Positions 45,330 through 57,425 of a stretch of DNA of 64,000 bases are shown piece by piece. The notes beneath the pieces are model-generated. The model did no database searches and was not told the DNA's origin. It saw only the letters and a program-made list of their open reading frames with translations. The stretch is taken from positions 5,643,193 to 5,707,192 of the forward strand of contig OW388303.1 in the NCBI GenBank assembly GCA_936450465.1, written 5' to 3'. Origin of the DNA: Gibbula magus (taxonomy: Eukaryota > Mollusca > Gastropoda > Trochida > Trochidae). Each line of letters starts with the position of its first letter. The stretch's first letter is position 1. The position numbers and the translations under genes are program-made.

Positions 45330-46579
45330 TTATGTACCCCTTTTTATTAGCAAATTTGTAATCAAATAAAGTTGCATAAATTTACTGGGACGACGTGCTT
45401 CGTATTGATACACGGACGGGTGCTTGACCAGCATGACTCACGATTTGTTATCTTAATAATATCTTTATTTTCTCATTTGTCAACCCAATAGAGCTCTAAG
45501 TGAAATTTTCTTCAGTGTGGTAACATAATTAAACCATCAAATTTGCTTTACTATTATTTAATTACAAAGAACTGAAAATAAGAAACAACATTCAGTCTTC
45601 CGTCCGTTGTGCGTCTTTCGAATGACGTTACCATGGTTATGACGTCACACTAGTAAACGGTTGTGACGTCACAGTGACACAGCATCGCTAGTGAAGCTTT
45701 CGGAAATGCTTTCGATTCCCCTTACACTGTGCGCTTTTCTGCCTTGTTAATGATAATTTGAGTGACATTTTCCCTGCTTGTGCTGTTAAAATTAAGCCAA
45801 ATCCATGCTGATACTTTAATCAACTGAAAAAATACTAGCAGTGTTATTAAAGGATGGATGAAATGACATATGGTCCAAATCGGATTCATTAAAATGGGAT
45901 GTCAATTTGACAATTGCTCGATTTTAAATTTCTGAAATCGGTCCATAAATTACTTATATACAGCTTTTTAAAAAACCGCCTGATTTAGCCCCGGCGACCA
46001 GAATGAAAGTCTGCGGGGGTGTGACCCGTGAAGGGATGACTTCTGTGACGTATGTGGAAGAATTTGATTTTCAGCGATAGTCACAATTCAACGTAATTTC
46101 GCAACATTTTGATTGTTAATTTCACAAAGATACCTTCAATAAACCAACTTAAATTTCCCATATATCGAATGTTTAGATATCCAACTAGGTAATTCCGCAG
46201 ATGACAATTACACAATTATTACATAAACATGTCTTTTCGGCGATGTAATACACCTTATAAATTCATTTAGCGGCAGTGATAATTATCATTAATTAATTAA
46301 CGAGACACCGGCGGAGAAGCTATCACAGTCACGCCTCAGTGAGCATTTTCAAAAGGATTCGCCGAACAAATTGCGATAGTGTTAAAATGGGTGAATTAAA
46401 ATCGTCTTAATTATCAATTGCAAGTGTATATTGTCTCGATTTTATGCTCAATTGATTCCGATATACAATATACGTAGAGTTAATCATCTGTCATTCTTGA
46501 GAAAAATGCATTTCATCTATCCTTTAAAACATAAATTCCGGAGATTTAATTGGGAAAACATTGAAAAGTACGGAAAATT
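45330..46579. other. single-copy stretch without gene
   Basis: Paired GTGACGTCAC-type motifs occur near 45640-45670. No coding region or transposon end was recognised. Confidence 0.35.
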
Positions 46580-47335
46580 CCGAGAAGCTCGCTTAGTGCT
46601 AAGATAGTCGTAAGTCAATGTTAATGTATGACACTTATACGACTTATACGAAAATATGCGTCCTGTTCTACATAGTAGTAGGGTTTGGGTGCAATGCTAA
46701 ACTGAATTTCAGCGTAATACCACCCATGGTGCGCTAGTTCCAGCCGATGATCGCAGGTTTCACCGCAATGCTTTGCGGGCTTTCTCCTGCCATAGTACTA
46801 GCTGAGATTTATTTGCATATATTATTCGCAATATAACAAGTAGGGCCTGAGTTTAGCATATAAAACATAATTAATCACAGAGCAAACATACATGTAACAC
46901 GTACTGTGCATATATGAAAATAAGAATTAAATTTGAAAACACTACAAAATTGTACTTGATTCAAAATTGTACATGACACAACCGCCTCAGCTGTAAAGCA
47001 TGCCAAACGTCGTTTCGGACAAAGATGCTTAACATTGAAATCAATATACAAACAAAAATAACAAAATATTATAAAAAATGTATTTTCATTCATTATTCGC
47101 AATATATCATCCTCATAACCTTTCAATAAGCTACAGTATTATCGTACATCAATTGCGCATGCCAGACCTGACATTAACGTTTCATAATTATATCCCCTAT
47201 TTATAACACCTTCAATGACTGTAGAGCGCTAGAGTCAACAATACCCTTCTTGGTTGTATCATCCACAGACCAACATATTAACATGCAAGGGTCATTATTT
47301 GGTAAGGCAGATTGATAGTCAACGTCAGGAACTTG
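46580..47335 (-). repeat. block U inverted copy
   Basis: Reverse complement of 38774-39535, including the SINE fragment and its nested MITE. It ends at TCAACGTCAGGAACTTG, at the same place where the four-helix coding sequence ends in the original. Confidence 0.85.
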
Positions 47336-47788
47336 ATTTGAGTCAGGGTGGTGTAGTGAAATAACTACTCAAGCACAATTAAGAATTTAGATTACGTGTA
47401 TGAAAAGTACTGCTCAGCTTCAAACACTTGATACACACATCTGTTCGAGTAACATGCACATCATACGTACAACAAATATTTTATGCCATCTTTTGACGAG
47501 CATACAATAATATGTTTTGTTTTCCAAATATATGATATTAATGAAACAAAATCGCACGAGGTTAATAACTTTTTAAAATCATATTACATTATCTTCCCAC
47601 AGAAGATACTCCCTTCATATTTGAAGGTTGTTGAAATCATGATGAGGATACATGCTGTGGCACATTCAAGGTACTTTAAACTTGTAAAAGGGTCATTACT
47701 TGAAGAAGAGGTGATAAAAACATTCATATTTTGAAAATGGTTATACCAATAGGCGCAAGATCCTAAATATATAGAGAATTTCACCCAA

Positions 47789-47846
47789 GTGTCTTCTGAT
47801 ATCAAATATATCAACAGGAGTTGATATATTTGATATCAGAAGACAC
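47789..47846. repeat. 58-bp hairpin, copy 1
   Basis: GTGTCTTCTGATATCAAATA... pairs with its complement ending GATATCAGAAGACAC. Copies at 53844-53901 and 57876-57933 differ only in the central loop (CAGGAG, CTCGTG, CACGAG). Confidence 0.9.
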
Positions 47847-48579
47847 GAGGGTGAGATTGTATTTATCAACCAAAATTATTCTTATTATGTTTAAGTGAAA
47901 ATAGTGTTCATCTCTTAGCACATCTTTGCCATTTGACTTCAAGCGGGGTATGGTCATAGCATTGTAACGTCATCATAAGTATGACGTCATAGCATTGTGA
48001 TGTCATTACTCGATGATGTAAAAGTATTATAATGTCATGTAGTTGACGGTGACAGGGCATTGTTCAAAATTTACTGCCTAAACGATATATCCTAGGAGAT
48101 ATCGCTTGATCTCACACAAGCAATATAGCCTGTGGAACACACTTTTGGGTGATACATTTTATATTTCCACCATGTAATTGCTCAATAGAGCGACCTTTAA
48201 ATAAGCTCTTCAGAGCTTGTTGGTCAATCCATTCACGCATTGTGTATATGGTTTAAACATATTTTATTCAATTGATAAGGATTGGCAAACAAGCATAAAT
48301 GACTTATATTAATGCCCCTCCAGAGTACATAATATATAGGTTCACATTTAAACAGAATGTTGTACACAAAAGCATACAATTAAATATAGTATTGAATAAT
48401 CTAAATGTGTTTGTTTGTTTCGTGGTCAGATAATACAAGTAAGCCAAACATGAAGTATAATGTTAAGAATAAAATCGTTTTGATAAATAATAAAATGATG
48501 AACTGACTCTAAGAAATTCGTATTCCTCTCGTGCGATATTGAGTTATTACCGTTTAGTACATTCCATATGGAAAACCTT

Positions 48580-48830
48580 TAATGTAGAAATATGATTCGT
48601 ATCGAATGTTACTATATTCAGGACACATGAAAAAGAAATGGAAGGCATCCTCACAATCCACAAGTCATTTGACAAGCATCGGAAACGTGATAAACTAATT
48701 CTATTTTTTTAAGAGTAACACATCATAGATAAAGCTCGGTTAAAATGTATGGTTTAAGAGTTGAATAGTAATCCCATTTAGTGGAAAGGGAAAGTTTGAT
48801 AAGCCAGTTTTGTTGGCATACATCTCTTAG
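48580..48830 (-). pseudogene. LINE ORF2 C-terminal remnant
   Basis: Minus-strand copy of the segment at about 52850-53135: the EDAFHFFFICPEYSNIR-type end with changes. It stops at the block D border. Confidence 0.6.
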
Positions 48831-48869
48831 TCTGCATTGGATGATACACCGGCTGACGCCTCGGAGGCC

Positions 48870-49190
48870 CCACGATTCTTGAAATCAATAGGTGTATCAG
48901 CCAATGCCCTCGGAAAAGAGTGGGTACATCTAATACAAATTTCGGCCATAAATCAGTATGTAAATATATATTTATTTTCAAGGTTGATTTAACTCTGTCA
49001 ACTGTAACTATTATATAACATTATTGGTAAGTAAACACTGTGAGAAATTTTACAATTCTTTTAAAATATTTAACTGCACATTCGCACATAGTTCATTTAT
49101 CTCAATCAATTATCTTGAAAATATATTCAACTGTATATATGAGACGGCTTTGTTTCACCTATGCTTAATCCTTTCTGTCATATGACATAT
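48870..49190 (+). repeat. block E, copy 1
   Basis: CCACGATTCTTGAAATCAAT onward matches 55149-55353 (direct) and 56316-56625 (inverse). A diverged second version follows at about 49290-49540 (GTAAGTAAATACTGTGAG, ATATATTCAACTGTATATAG). Confidence 0.75.
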
Positions 49191-49889
49191 GTAGAATCCT
49201 AATCAAGCAATAAATCCTATTTTCAGTGTACAGCAACAGCATCCCTATATATTATAGTATATTTCAGACATAAAGGAAAATTATATCTATTATCAATGTC
49301 GATTTTATTCTGATTACTTTACATATTATCGTTAAGTAAATACTGTGAGTAATGTTGCATTTCATTTTAAAAAATTGGACTGTAAATTTCTTGCTCATTT
49401 CATGTTTGTAAAATTGATGATGTATTTATATCAATTATTTTGAGAATATATTCAACTGTATATAGGAGAAGTCCTTGTTTCACTTATGCTAAATCCTTTC
49501 TGTCATTAACATATGTAGAATCACTATTTGCAGTGTACAGCAACAACATCTCTATTGGAGATGACGTAATATCAAACTTCTGGGTGTTGCACATGTCTCA
49601 CTCATAACGGCTTTAATATATGCTCCTTGTATTAATTAACTTTTAAGATACATGTATCAGTGCCATGAGTAATAGTTTTATCGTCAAACGAATATAATTT
49701 GTTCTTATAGTATTAAAATAAACAAATAGAGTTTACAAAATAAAATTTCTTGGAAATAGACAATATGAAAACAGATACATTTATTGAAATGTTGATTAAG
49801 TGTTTAATATGTTTCTTTTAATTGACCCATCGTTGAAATATACATGCAATCATTACAACTGTTTGAGAGGCATTATAGAAGTTGGTGTG

Positions 49890-49986
49890 ATGAAGAAGGC
49901 AAAGAGTTTATGGATGATCAACTTCTTATTAACAATTATTGTGTTAATAAGAAGTCGATCATCCAAAAATGCTGTGTTCTCTTCAT
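49890..49986. repeat. 97-bp foldback hairpin, copy B
   Basis: Same hairpin as 42748-42844 with arm substitutions (GGCAAAGAG, GAAGTCGATC) that are not compensated. Confidence 0.8.
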
Positions 49987-50513
49987 GAAACCATTTACAT
50001 ACTATATTTTAGTTTCGCAAACAGTAAATATAATTCATTTCACAGATATTTCCGTTACGGGTGAATGAAGACAACAAAACATATTATTTATATTGTTTAT
50101 TAAAACAAGCGAAACATGAACAAAATGACCCCATATCAAACGTCACATTACAATATATATGTATATATATTGTGTTTATTCGCTCCCAGGAACAGAAATG
50201 TTTAAGAATTGGTAAAAATACATCTATGTCAACAATTGATTACTTACACATAGTATGTTCATGTCATCATCATCATAGTTCCCGTTTAAAAAATTAAGAA
50301 CACAAACTGATTATGTTGTATAAAAATTAAGTGGTGTTACAGCAGCCACATGATGGAACATTGTGTATGTCTACCTGATATCAGTTTCATGCAAGATGTT
50401 ATAAATAATGACCAATGCTCATTTAAGAATAAAAGTAAGATAGTCTATAAGAAAATTATTCGCTTTTCATTTAAAATAAAACATTATATATTGTACATGT
50501 ATCTTCACTGGTG

Positions 50514-51622
50514 TTACTGCTTTCGAATGGGTTTACATTTCCTCATGTTTATTCTGCACAGCTGACGTCCAACTTGACATTTACAATATAGTCCACATTT
50601 TGGTTTGGTCGGGTCACGTGACTTGGTGGCCTGATACCACGCCCCTTTCGCATGGATGACTCCTTTGACGTCTTTACAACCAATCCGAACACAGCAACAG
50701 TCGTCCTTGGACCACTGAAACAAAACATACATTGATAACAGGTTCCTTAACCAATGAATTCATCCAATATGTTAATACTTGCAAACAAGAGTTACCCTTT
50801 CTTATTTACTTATACCCACTTGCATCCAACATGTTGTACAATCTTTATCTTAGTTGTCACATATCATTGGGATGTACGTAGATTAGAATGTATTTAACGC
50901 ATTTTTGCAGATTATGAACGGAACCAATGCATGCCCTTCCTTGCTTCAAGAGAAAGAGTATTAAATGTTGTGTAACATATCATTTTATGTTGTATATATT
51001 ACCGTATAATATTTGACAGTCTGAGGGGAAATTAAGGTTTAAAAGAGTCACATATTCTCAAGTGAACTTTCGTCATTATCACAAATGATATTTCAAATAG
51101 TGAATAAAGTTTGAATATTTATTGTTATTGTGAGGTATGTTGAATATATAATTCTGAAGCATGGGACAAACTGGTTTAATTTTTCTATTCAACAGCATTT
51201 TATGTAAGAAAACATCTATGATATTGTCACTTTGTGTAGCTTCGTTAACGGAATGGTAATATCTGTGATAGGTTTGCAGAACAGAGTACTATACTCGTAT
51301 TGAATAACAACATATTTATGCAAATGAAAGCGTCGTAGTTTCATTGGAACGAGTGTAAACGAAATCTTTATCTCACCTGTTGACATAACTTCTCCTGTCT
51401 CAAGCCAAGTTTAATCTCGCACGTGTGGATCTCTGCTGCTTTCAGTTCGCCCTCCACACAGGTATATACATCACACCTGTGAGGATAGTTCTCTCCGTTC
51501 TTGATCTTCCGTACGCCCGGAACAGGTAGTCTACAACCTTTTTTCTTCATTTTCTTCGGCTTTTGACAAGTGCTTGCTGTAATAAGAACTACAAATAGAA
51601 ATACCACTGCGAATCCTTTCAT
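50514..51622 (-). CDS. secreted SVWC-like cysteine-rich peptide, copy B (two exons, 148 aa)
   Basis: Exon 1 is 51622-51377, exon 2 is 50714-50514; intron phase 0. It has the same signal peptide, SVWC cysteine set and C-terminal extension as copy A. Differences from copy A: T78K (QEKLC), A118T, R124L (CGLYCKC) and K139M. All cysteines are kept. The upstream promoter is altered (see TATA entry). It is on the same strand as copy A and opposite to copy C. Confidence 0.85.
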
Positions 51623-51755
51623 TGTAATTTTCAGTGGATAGAGTGTTGCTACAGCTCCAGTTAAACGAGTTGAACGAGATGTCTTCACGTCAGTTTGCCA
51701 ATGATATGAGTTGTGTGGCTGCAGAGTTTTACCTGATGTTTGAACCAAACGTTGG

Positions 51756-51763
51756 CTTATATA
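51756..51763 (-). promoter_or_regulatory. replacement TATA-like box of copy B
   Basis: The ancestral box is changed to TATGAAAG (51772-51779). A deletion of about 10 bp next to it creates TATATAAG here, 141 bp before the start codon. Confidence 0.5.
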
Positions 51764-52479
51764 TGCGGGAGCTTTCATATGTATGCACCGTTCCATTATG
51801 GCAGCTAATTAGCTAATCCTGCTCAGCTGGGTAGTTAGTGTTAATCTACCTGTCAGGTCAACTATCCTTTCATCTTAATTAAGCCTAAGTGTTTGTATAA
51901 AGAATGCTCTTATTAAGCACATGTTTGTCCTAAAGCGAGGTTTTCATGAACCGGTTTACATTATTTGCACACACGAATTTTACACTGTTGTGTGAGGTAT
52001 AAAGATAATTTTAAAAAACGTGTAGAGAGAAATTATTTAGTTATCCATGACAATTCAAAGTATTATATTTCTTTTAATTTAAGAAAGCATTGTTTTTTTG
52101 TAGACGTTCCCTGTGTTCTTTCACATACTGTGAATATATTAAAGGACGAGGTTGATAATACGCCTTGTACCTTAAGATAAATGATTTAAACATGGATACT
52201 CATGCACAAAAGTGAAATTGGCAAAGAAGCACAAATAATGCTCAATGTCACACTCTCTGAAATCACAATATATATAAAACATAACGTTCTTGCTTTTAAC
52301 AATATTTGTTCATGTACTTTAAAAGGTACTTGGTGTTAAAAATGTGGGTTGTCCTTTATAAAAGTCTCTCACCAAATACATACATTTTCAACAGGATAAT
52401 TACATCATACTAATAATTATCATAGGATATATCAATGTAGAAAACAAGAAAGGTCATGCTTGATATTTATGTGAAGTTT

Positions 52480-53135
52480 GCTAAGAGATATACACAATGA
52501 ATACATAAATGAAGTGCAGAGCCATAACATTTAGGTATCATTTTTCAGGAAAACCTCATGTGACAACTTGGGGTTAAAATGAACACACAAAATGTTATCA
52601 TATATGGAGAATGTGGCAGGTTTCCGCTACTCATACATTATCAGGTTAAAGTACTCAAATACTGGCTAAGACTTTTAAGTATGCCTTCTTATCGCTTACC
52701 TGATACTGTTATGAAATGATGATTTTATAAGACCAAAATGGGCCAAAAAATTGGGTAACGTATTTGAAAAATGTTTTATTCACAACAGGTTTAAATCACT
52801 TGCTGTATGAGCAGAACGTTGACTTTCCTAAAACCTTTATAAGTTCAATCACGCAAAGACTAAGAGATGTATACCAACAAAACTGGCTTATCAAACTTTC
52901 CCTTTTCACTAAATGGGATTACTATTCAACTCTTAAACCATACATTTTAACCGAGTTTTATCTATGATGTGTTACTCTTAAAAATTTAGAATTAGTTTAT
53001 AACGTTTCCGATGCTCGTCACATGACTTGTGGATTGTGAGGATGCCTTCCATTTCTTTTTCATTTGTCCTGAATATAGTAACATTCGATACGAATCATAT
53101 TTCTATATTAAAGGTTTTCCATATGGGATGTACTA
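52480..53135 (+). pseudogene. CR1/jockey-like LINE ORF2 C-terminal region
   Basis: Pieces in order: LGVKMNTQNVIIYGECGRFP then VKVLKYWLRLLSMPS (about 52552-52690); GLNHLLYEQNVDFPKTFI and QRLRDVYQQNWLIKLS (52764-52967); DCEDAFHFFFICPEYSNIRY (about 53030-53095). These match the post-RT region and terminal C..C..EDE.HF...CP.Y..IR motif of non-LTR retrotransposons. Frameshifts and stops separate them. Confidence 0.75.
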
Positions 53136-54352
53136 AACGGTAATAACTCAATATCGCACGAGAGGAATACGAATATTCTAAAGTCAGTTCATCATTTTAT
53201 TATTCATCAGAACGATTTTATTCTTAACATTATACTTCATGTTTGGCTTACTTGTATTATCTGACCACGAAACAAACAAACACATTTAGATTATTCAATA
53301 CAATATATAATTGTATGTTTTTCTGTACAACATTCTGTTTAAATTTGAACCTATATATTATGTACTCTGGAGGGGCATTAATATAAGTCATTTATGCTTG
53401 TTTGCCAATCCTTATCAATTGAATAAAATATGTTTAAACCATATACACAATGCGTGAATGGATTGACCAACAAGCTCTGAAGAGCTTATTTAAAGGTCGC
53501 TCCATTGAGCAATTACATGGTGGAAATATAAAATGTATCACCTAAAAGTGTGTTCCACAGGCTATATTGCTTGTGTGAGATCAAGCGATATCTCCTAGGA
53601 TATATCGTTTAGGCAGTACATTTTGAACAATGCCCTGTCACCGTCAACTACATGACATCATAATACTTTTACATCATCGAGTAATGACATCACAATGCTA
53701 TGACGTCATAATCATGATGACGTTACAATGCTATGACCATACCCCGCTTGAAGTCAAATGGCAAAGATGTGGTAAGAGATGAACACTATTTTCACTTAAA
53801 CTTAATAAGAATAATTTTGGTTGATAAATACAATCTCACCCTCGTGTCTTCTGATATCAAATATATCAACTCGTGTTGATATATTTGATATCAGAAGACA
53901 CTTGGATGAAATTCTCTATATATTTAGGATCTGGCACCTATTGGTATAACCATTTTCAAAATATGAATGTTTTTATCACTTCTACTTCAAGTACTGACCC
54001 TTTTACAAGTTTAAAGTACCTTGAATGTGCCACAGCATGTATCCTCATCATGATTTCAACAACCTTCAAATATGAAGGGAGTATCTTCTGTGGGAAGATA
54101 ATGTAATATGATTTTAAAAAGTTATTAACCTCGTGCGATTTTGTTTCATTAATATAATTTATTTGGAACACAAAACATATTATTGTATGCTCGTAAAAAG
54201 GTGGCATAAAATATTTGTTGTACGTATGATGTGCATGTTACTCGAACAGATGTGTGTATCATGTGTTTGTGCTGAGCAGTACTTTTCATACACGTAACCT
54301 AAATTCTTAATTGTGCTTGAGTAGTTATTTCACTACACCACCCTGACTCAAA
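52850..54352 (-). repeat. block D, copy 2 (inverse)
   Basis: Reverse complement of 47336-48830 and 57426-58920, with the 58-bp hairpin at 53844-53901. Confidence 0.85.
53844..53901. repeat. 58-bp hairpin, copy 2
   Basis: Same arms as 47789-47846, with central loop CTCGTG. Confidence 0.9.
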
Positions 54353-54660
54353 TTATAAGCGGCATTGAGCACTGTCATATGTGAATAATACAATCTCACA
54401 GTAAATTTGTATAATTATCATCTCCTTCGTGTGTATGTATTATAGCTTATACCCCACTTCCGGTCTCGTTGCCATGGTTTCTTTTGTTACAAAAGTAGGT
54501 GTATAAGCCGATACCGTAGGTGAATTTCTGATATACCTACACTTGTTTGAGATACCTACTATTTTAATTCAAATTACTTGCTAAACACATTTTACACAAT
54601 AATATCTATACACGATTTAAATCGAAGTCAAGATATTCTAAAAAATTTTGCATGTTTCAA

Positions 54661-54732
54661 TCGAAACCTGGAATCGAACCAGTGACCTCTATCTTTCCTG
54701 CCCAGAGGTTTACCCACCAAGCCAGGAGGGCA
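54661..54732 (-). mobile_element. tRNA-like SINE head
   Basis: Minus strand: TGGCTTGGTGGG (A box) and GGTTCGATTCC (perfect B box). The acceptor ends do not pair, so it is a retroposon head rather than a tRNA gene. Inverted duplicate at 57046-57117. Confidence 0.65.
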
Positions 54733-55353
54733 GATGAAAATTAATATATTTTTCTTGACCAATTGATTAAGGTTTGTATACTGCCTGAAATAATATGTGT
54801 GGTTTGTTTGTTTATGAATGTCGTTTGTAAGTATTTTTGGGATGCAAACTGTCTTACACATATTGAATTTAGTTTGTTTATTCTCAAAACTCAGGTCATG
54901 TGACATTTGCCATTAGCTCTGTTGTGAAGCTAGTATATTTCAGCGAGATGCACGGTCGATCGTGATCCGTGCATGATGCGCATGCTTTTCTGAAGCACGC
55001 TGACAGTTTAGTATGTGAGGGTCTTAACCACTGAGTTTATATAAAAAAAATCAAAGTTTATAAAAGTTTCATATTTTTGTTATTTTCAGAATAAAAATGT
55101 TCTTTGCAAAAGAAACTCGACAGGAGTGGGGTATACGTCAGATGTACCCACCCACGATTCTTGAAATCAATAGGTGTATCAGCCAATGCCCTCGGAAAAG
55201 AGTGGGTACATCTAATACAAATTTCGGCCATAAATCAGTATGTAAATATATATTTATTTTCAAGGTTGATTTAACTCTGTCAACTGTAACTATTATATAA
55301 CATTATTGGTAAGTAAACACTGTGAGAAATTTTACAATTCTTTTAAAATATTT

Positions 55354-56315
55354 ATATAAAATTATCTTGGCTACAACCTCATAATTTATGTTTAATTTTC
55401 CATTTCCATTATAGGGAATTACGGTGATTTGATCAACAAATATACGTAATTGTGAAAACTTTAACACGGCGATCTATGGGAAACGTTTTTATTTCATGTA
55501 CATATGCAGGTAAATCGGATAAATCTATGTGAAATTGAAGTCAGAAAATAAAATATATATTATGTACTTCAAGCTGAAATGATTTCAAATAAATAAATAA
55601 ATAAATAAATTTGACATTGATACAATGAGAACTTATTTTGTGAAAATTATTTATCCTAGACTAAATTAACATGCAAGTCTATGGAAAAAACATCACCGTC
55701 CGTTATGGCACGGCAATGTATATGTATGCATAGTATAGTATGTACATGTATATATACATATGTCTACATGTCTCGGCGACGTCTATTTGATGTTTTTTAT
55801 CATATACTTGTACATGTTACATGTAACCCGACAATGCAAATAAATTCTATGTATTTTATACATGATACAATAAACAAAATAATAAATGTTATATCCCTGT
55901 ATATTCTTATGTTTGTAGTTTTTAATGTGACAGACAGACATATTATTTTTGAAGTCTCACCTCACATGTTTAATACAGGAATTAATATATACATGTAAGA
56001 GTACAGGAGAAAATATGAGCCACCCAAAAATGTGTCTATCTGATGTCTACCCCAGATACTGTCGACAACTGTTTTCATAAGGGTCAGGATTATCCTTGCG
56101 TTAACCCCCCTAAGCCAATCGACTTTTCTCGATTAGGAGAGGTGCCATACACGCGGGATCGACAATATTTTGCCCATTTTTAATCCGCAAACTGAAATTG
56201 TCGATCCCACGTGTATGAACCATGTGCAGAATGTTATAATGTTATAATAACATTGTATTCTATGTTGTTATAGGCCGTAGGCCTAAATATCAACCGCAAT
56301 AAAGAACTTGACTTG
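55354..56315. other. palindrome spacer ending in a retrotransposon tail
   Basis: Not duplicated in the window. Near its right edge, CAATAAAGAACTTGACTTGAC (56297-56317, quoted in part) is a poly-A signal plus TTGAC tandem tail, typical of CR1-type LINE 3' ends. It is followed directly by block E. The spacer may be a 5'-truncated LINE inserted at the arm. An open frame at 55681-55998 shows no domain. Confidence 0.45.
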
Positions 56316-57045
56316 ACAGAAAGGATTTAGCATAGGTGAAACAAAGCCTTCTCATATATACAGTTGAATATATTTTCAAGATAATTGATTTAGATAAATG
56401 AACTATGTGCGAATGTGCAGTTAAACATTTTAAAAGAATTGTAAAATTTCTCACAGTGTTTACTTACCAATAATGTTATATAATAGTTACAGTTGACAGA
56501 GTTAAATCAACCTTGAAATTAAATATATATTTACATACTGATTTATGGCCGAAATTTGTATTAGATGTACCCACTCTTTTCCGAGGGCATTGGCTGATAC
56601 ACCTATTGATTTCAAGAACCGTGGGTGGGTACATCTGACGTATACCCCACTCCTGTCGAGTTTCTTTTGCAAAGAACATTTTTATTCTGAAAATAACAAA
56701 AATATGAAACTTTTATAAACTTTGATTTTTTTTATATAAACTCAGTGGTTAAGACCCTCACATACTAAACTGTCAGCGTGCTTCAGAAAAGCATGCGCAT
56801 CATGCACGGATCACGATCGACCGTGCATCTCGCTGAAATATACTAGCTTCACAACAGAGCTAATGGCAAATGTCACATGACCTGAGTTTTGAGAATAAAC
56901 AAACTAAATTCAATATGTGTAAGACAGTTTGCATCCCAAAAATACTTACAAACGACATTCATAAACAAACAAACCACACATATTATTTCAGGCAGTATAC
57001 AAACCTTAATCAATTGGTCAAGAAAAATGTTATCAATTTTCATCT

Positions 57046-57117
57046 GCCCTCCTGGCTTGGTGGGTAAACCTCTGGGCAGGAAAGATAGAGGTCACTGGTT
57101 CGATTCCAGTTTTCGAT
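57046..57117 (+). mobile_element. tRNA-like SINE head, mirrored copy
   Basis: Same A and B boxes as 54661-54732, in the opposite orientation. Confidence 0.65.
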
Positions 57118-57425
57118 TGAAACATGCAAAATTTTGTAGAATATCTTGACTTCGATTTAAATCGTGTATAGATATTATTGTGTAAACTGTGTTTAGCAAG
57201 TAATTTGAATTAAAATAGTAGGTGTCTCAAACAAGTGTAGGTATATCAGAAATACACCTACGGTATCGGCTAATACACCTACTGTTGTAACAAAAGAAAC
57301 CATGGCAACGAGACCGGAAGTGGGGTATAAGCTATAATACATACACACGAAGGAGATGATAATTATACAAATTTACTGTGAGATTTTATTATTCACATAT
57401 GACAGTGCTCAATGCTGCTTATAAT

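Larger units (their letters stand above)
47336..48830 (+). repeat. block D, copy 1
   Basis: Starts ATTTGAGTCAGGGTGGTGTA. It is collinear with 57426-58920 (direct) and 54352-52850 (inverse). It contains the hairpin at 47789-47846 and, on the minus strand, the end of a LINE ORF2. Confidence 0.85.
49728..55353. repeat. palindrome left arm
   Basis: Inverted relative to 56316-61905. It contains, left to right: peptide gene copy B, LINE ORF2 remnant, block D in inverse with hairpin, a segment with a tRNA-like head, and block E. Confidence 0.85.

Noticed and set aside
47483..47734. 83-codon frame repeated at 53956-54207 and 57570-57839
   Set aside because: Lies in block D, a repeat with the LINE ORF2 remnant and hairpin. 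Conservation follows from duplication, and no domain is visible.
55097..55300. 67-codon frame (starting MFFAKETRQEWG) mirrored at 56476-56679
   Set aside because: Part of block E; no signal peptide, domain or splice context, and it is repeated only because of the palindrome.
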